A DNA stretch of 64,000 nt from Bacteroidota bacterium (lineage in GTDB: Bacteria; Bacteroidota; Bacteroidia; Chitinophagales; Chitinophagaceae), in assembly GCA_023437225.1 (NCBI GenBank), contig JAEZGS010000027.1, forward strand, positions 182,891 through 246,890, read 5' to 3'. Position numbers and translations under genes: made by a program. This document shows, piece by piece, positions 63,040 to 64,000 of the stretch. The notes beneath the pieces were generated by a model. The model made no database searches. It saw only the letters and a list, made by a program, of their open reading frames with translations, and had not been told where the DNA came from. Each line of letters opens with the position of its first letter. Within the stretch, counting starts at the first letter, position 1.

Positions 63040-63195
63040 ATGAAACGGACATTTCAACCACACAGGCGTCGCCGTAAGAGCGTTCACGGATTCCGCAAGC
63101 GCATGGAATCAGCTAACGGGCGCGCTGTACTTGCTTCACGTCGCAGGAAAGGTCGTAAGAAGCTTTCAGTTTCGGACGAAAGGAAATTAAAATAG
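63040..63195 (+). CDS. rpmH: 50S ribosomal protein L34
   Basis: A 51-residue basic ribosomal protein beginning MKRTFQPHRRRRKSVHGFRK and continuing with SANGRAVLASRRRKGRKKL. It is highly conserved and short. Followed by rnpA as in most bacteria. Confidence 0.97.
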   Translation: MKRTFQPHRRRRKSVHGFRKRMESANGRAVLASRRRKGRKKLSVSDERKLK

Positions 63196-63272
63196 AAGAA
63201 CCTAAGGCTCTATCGGAAGGAAGCGCATCAAAGGATTCGCTGACACTGTGAACCTTCATGGATAAACGCATC

Positions 63273-63298
63273 AAATTAGCCCCTCATGGGGCTAATTT
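63273..63298 (+). terminator. Hairpin after rpmH, possible attenuator/terminator
   Basis: An 11-bp perfect stem AAATTAGCCCC / GGGGCTAATTT around a TCAT loop, between rpmH and rnpA. The T tract after it is short, so it may be a processing or attenuation site that lowers rnpA expression relative to rpmH. Confidence 0.6.
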
Positions 63299-63332
63299 AG
63301 TTTCACCTATTTAGTTCACCTATCTTTCATCA

Positions 63333-63737
63333 GTGACGCAGACGCTCGGTAAGGATCAAAGAATGAAGAGTCGCAAACAAACAATGAAGTTGTTTGCGGA
63401 AGGGAAGGCATTGCAGAAAAATCCTTTGCGGATAGTTTATCTCATAGATTCGAAGGCACACTCGCATCAACCTGTGTTGAAAGCAGGTTTCACGGTTGGT
63501 ACGCGCAACTTTAAAAAGGCAGTGGATCGTAATCGGATCAAAAGAATCATGAGAGAAGTTTATCGCACCTGCCGTCAGTCGCTCGAGATTTCGTTGACTC
63601 AACAGGATAAGAAAATGGAGCTTTTCCTTATATACACGGGTAAACAATTGCCAGAGTTTCAGGAAGTGAAATCATCGTTTTTGCTGCTGGCCGAGAAATT
63701 GATAACCCAGTGTTCGCACCCCCAAAGACCAGATTAG
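63333..63737 (+). CDS. rnpA: Ribonuclease P protein component
   Basis: Protein subunit of RNase P. 134 residues. The TLGKDQRMKSRK start and the RNR-type helix AVDRNRIKRIMREVYRT are the signature. The start is GTG at 63333 (no better ATG upstream). The stop is immediately followed by the yidD start. Confidence 0.93.
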   Translation: MTQTLGKDQRMKSRKQTMKLFAEGKALQKNPLRIVYLIDSKAHSHQPVLKAGFTVGTRNFKKAVDRNRIKRIMREVYRTCRQSLEISLTQQDKKMELFLIYTGKQLPEFQEVKSSFLLLAEKLITQCSHPQRPD

Positions 63738-63968
63738 TTGGAACAGTTGAAAAAAATATTAAGCTTCCCTTTTATAGCGCTGATCCGCATTTATCAATGG
63801 GTGATCTCTCCATTGCTTGGTCCTAAGTGCCGGTATACTCCAACCTGTTCTTCTTACATGCTTATCGCCATCAAACGCTATGGGCCCTTGAAAGGTGTAT
63901 GGCTGGGATTGAAGCGAATTGCTCGCTGCCATCCCTGGGGTGGTCATGGACACGACCCGGTACCTTAA
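63738..63968 (+). CDS. yidD: Membrane protein insertion efficiency factor YidD
   Basis: A 76-residue membrane-associated protein with the YidD signature YTPTCSSYMLIAIKRYG and ARCHPWGGHGHDP. TTG start directly after the rnpA stop, so it is translated by coupling. YidC is not in the window. Confidence 0.92.
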   Translation: MEQLKKILSFPFIALIRIYQWVISPLLGPKCRYTPTCSSYMLIAIKRYGPLKGVWLGLKRIARCHPWGGHGHDPVP

Positions 63969-63970
63969 AC

Positions 63971-64000
63971 GGAAAGCGGGAAGCGGAAAGCGGAAAGCGG
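63971..64000. repeat. 7-bp repeat array (GGAAAGC), cut by the window end
   Basis: Four 7-bp units (GGAAAGC, GGGAAGC, GGAAAGC, GGAAAGC) plus GG, starting 3 bp after the yidD stop codon. It runs into the window edge, so its real length is unknown. It belongs to the family of arrays at 3933-4026 and 56394-56416. Confidence 0.9.

Noticed and set aside
1..64000. Prophage, integrative element or biosynthetic gene cluster
   Set aside because: No integrase, transposase, phage structural gene, tRNA-anchored repeat, NRPS or PKS is present; coding density and composition look uniform.

Overview
This 64 kb window is chromosomal DNA of a Bacteroidota bacterium, most likely of the Chitinophagaceae type. 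The evidence is convergent: a type IX secretion sorting domain (48764-49948), the gliding protein GldC (50130), Bacteroidota-only families (DUF4290, DUF6089, DUF2911, DUF4197), an alternative complex III operon joined to an aa3 oxidase operon, promoter boxes of the TANNTTTG type, and translation starts without clear Shine-Dalgarno sequences. I saw no rRNA, tRNA, CRISPR array, insertion sequence or prophage.

Layout. 1-6.8 kb: end of a hybrid sensor kinase, a small membrane protein, an N-acyl-D-amino-acid deacylase paired with a beta-lactamase-fold serine hydrolase, a secreted carboxypeptidase-regulatory-domain protein, and purN. 7.0-22.8 kb: the respiratory core. Six genes for alternative complex III (actA-F) are followed by cytochrome oxidase subunits II and I, heme O synthase, two subunit III genes, subunit IV, a terminator, and then a SCO-type copper chaperone and a DUF420 protein. 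Together these oxidise menaquinol and reduce oxygen. 22.8-28.1 kb (minus strand): Mn catalase, a DsbA-like protein, a TonB-dependent receptor, trmB and an alkyltransferase-like protein. 28.1-28.9 kb: an 830-bp gene desert with tandem-repeat arrays, a strong minus-strand terminator and a possible 32-residue membrane peptide. 28.9-36.7 kb: SDR, lysS, DUF4197, a flavin reductase/FAH pair, a fatty acid hydroxylase, TIGR02757 and a trans-sulfuration enzyme. 36.9-42.9 kb: two paralogous PepSY-like secreted proteins around an asnB/DUF2911 operon and a DUF479 protein, then a deoxyhypusine-synthase-like gene. 43.2-50 kb (minus): rpiB, tatC, a CorC-type protein, gmk, murA, DUF4290 and a T9SS cargo protein. 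50.1-64 kb (plus): gldC, yqeY-like, cvpA, hydrolase, CBS protein, BamA-like, nadK, DUF6089, uppS, bamA, two skp/ompH genes, murI, a lipoprotein, rpmH, rnpA and yidD. This last block is an envelope-biogenesis cluster.

Most of the window is ordinary housekeeping. The less ordinary points are: a family of 7- and 8-bp tandem arrays scattered in intergenic gaps, one of which forms the 5' end of the deacylase gene; an apparent unannotated minus-strand transcript at 28.4-28.9 kb; a MurA with Asp in place of the catalytic Cys; a DHS-like enzyme in a bacterium; and active-site substitutions in the alkyltransferase-like and DsbA-like proteins.
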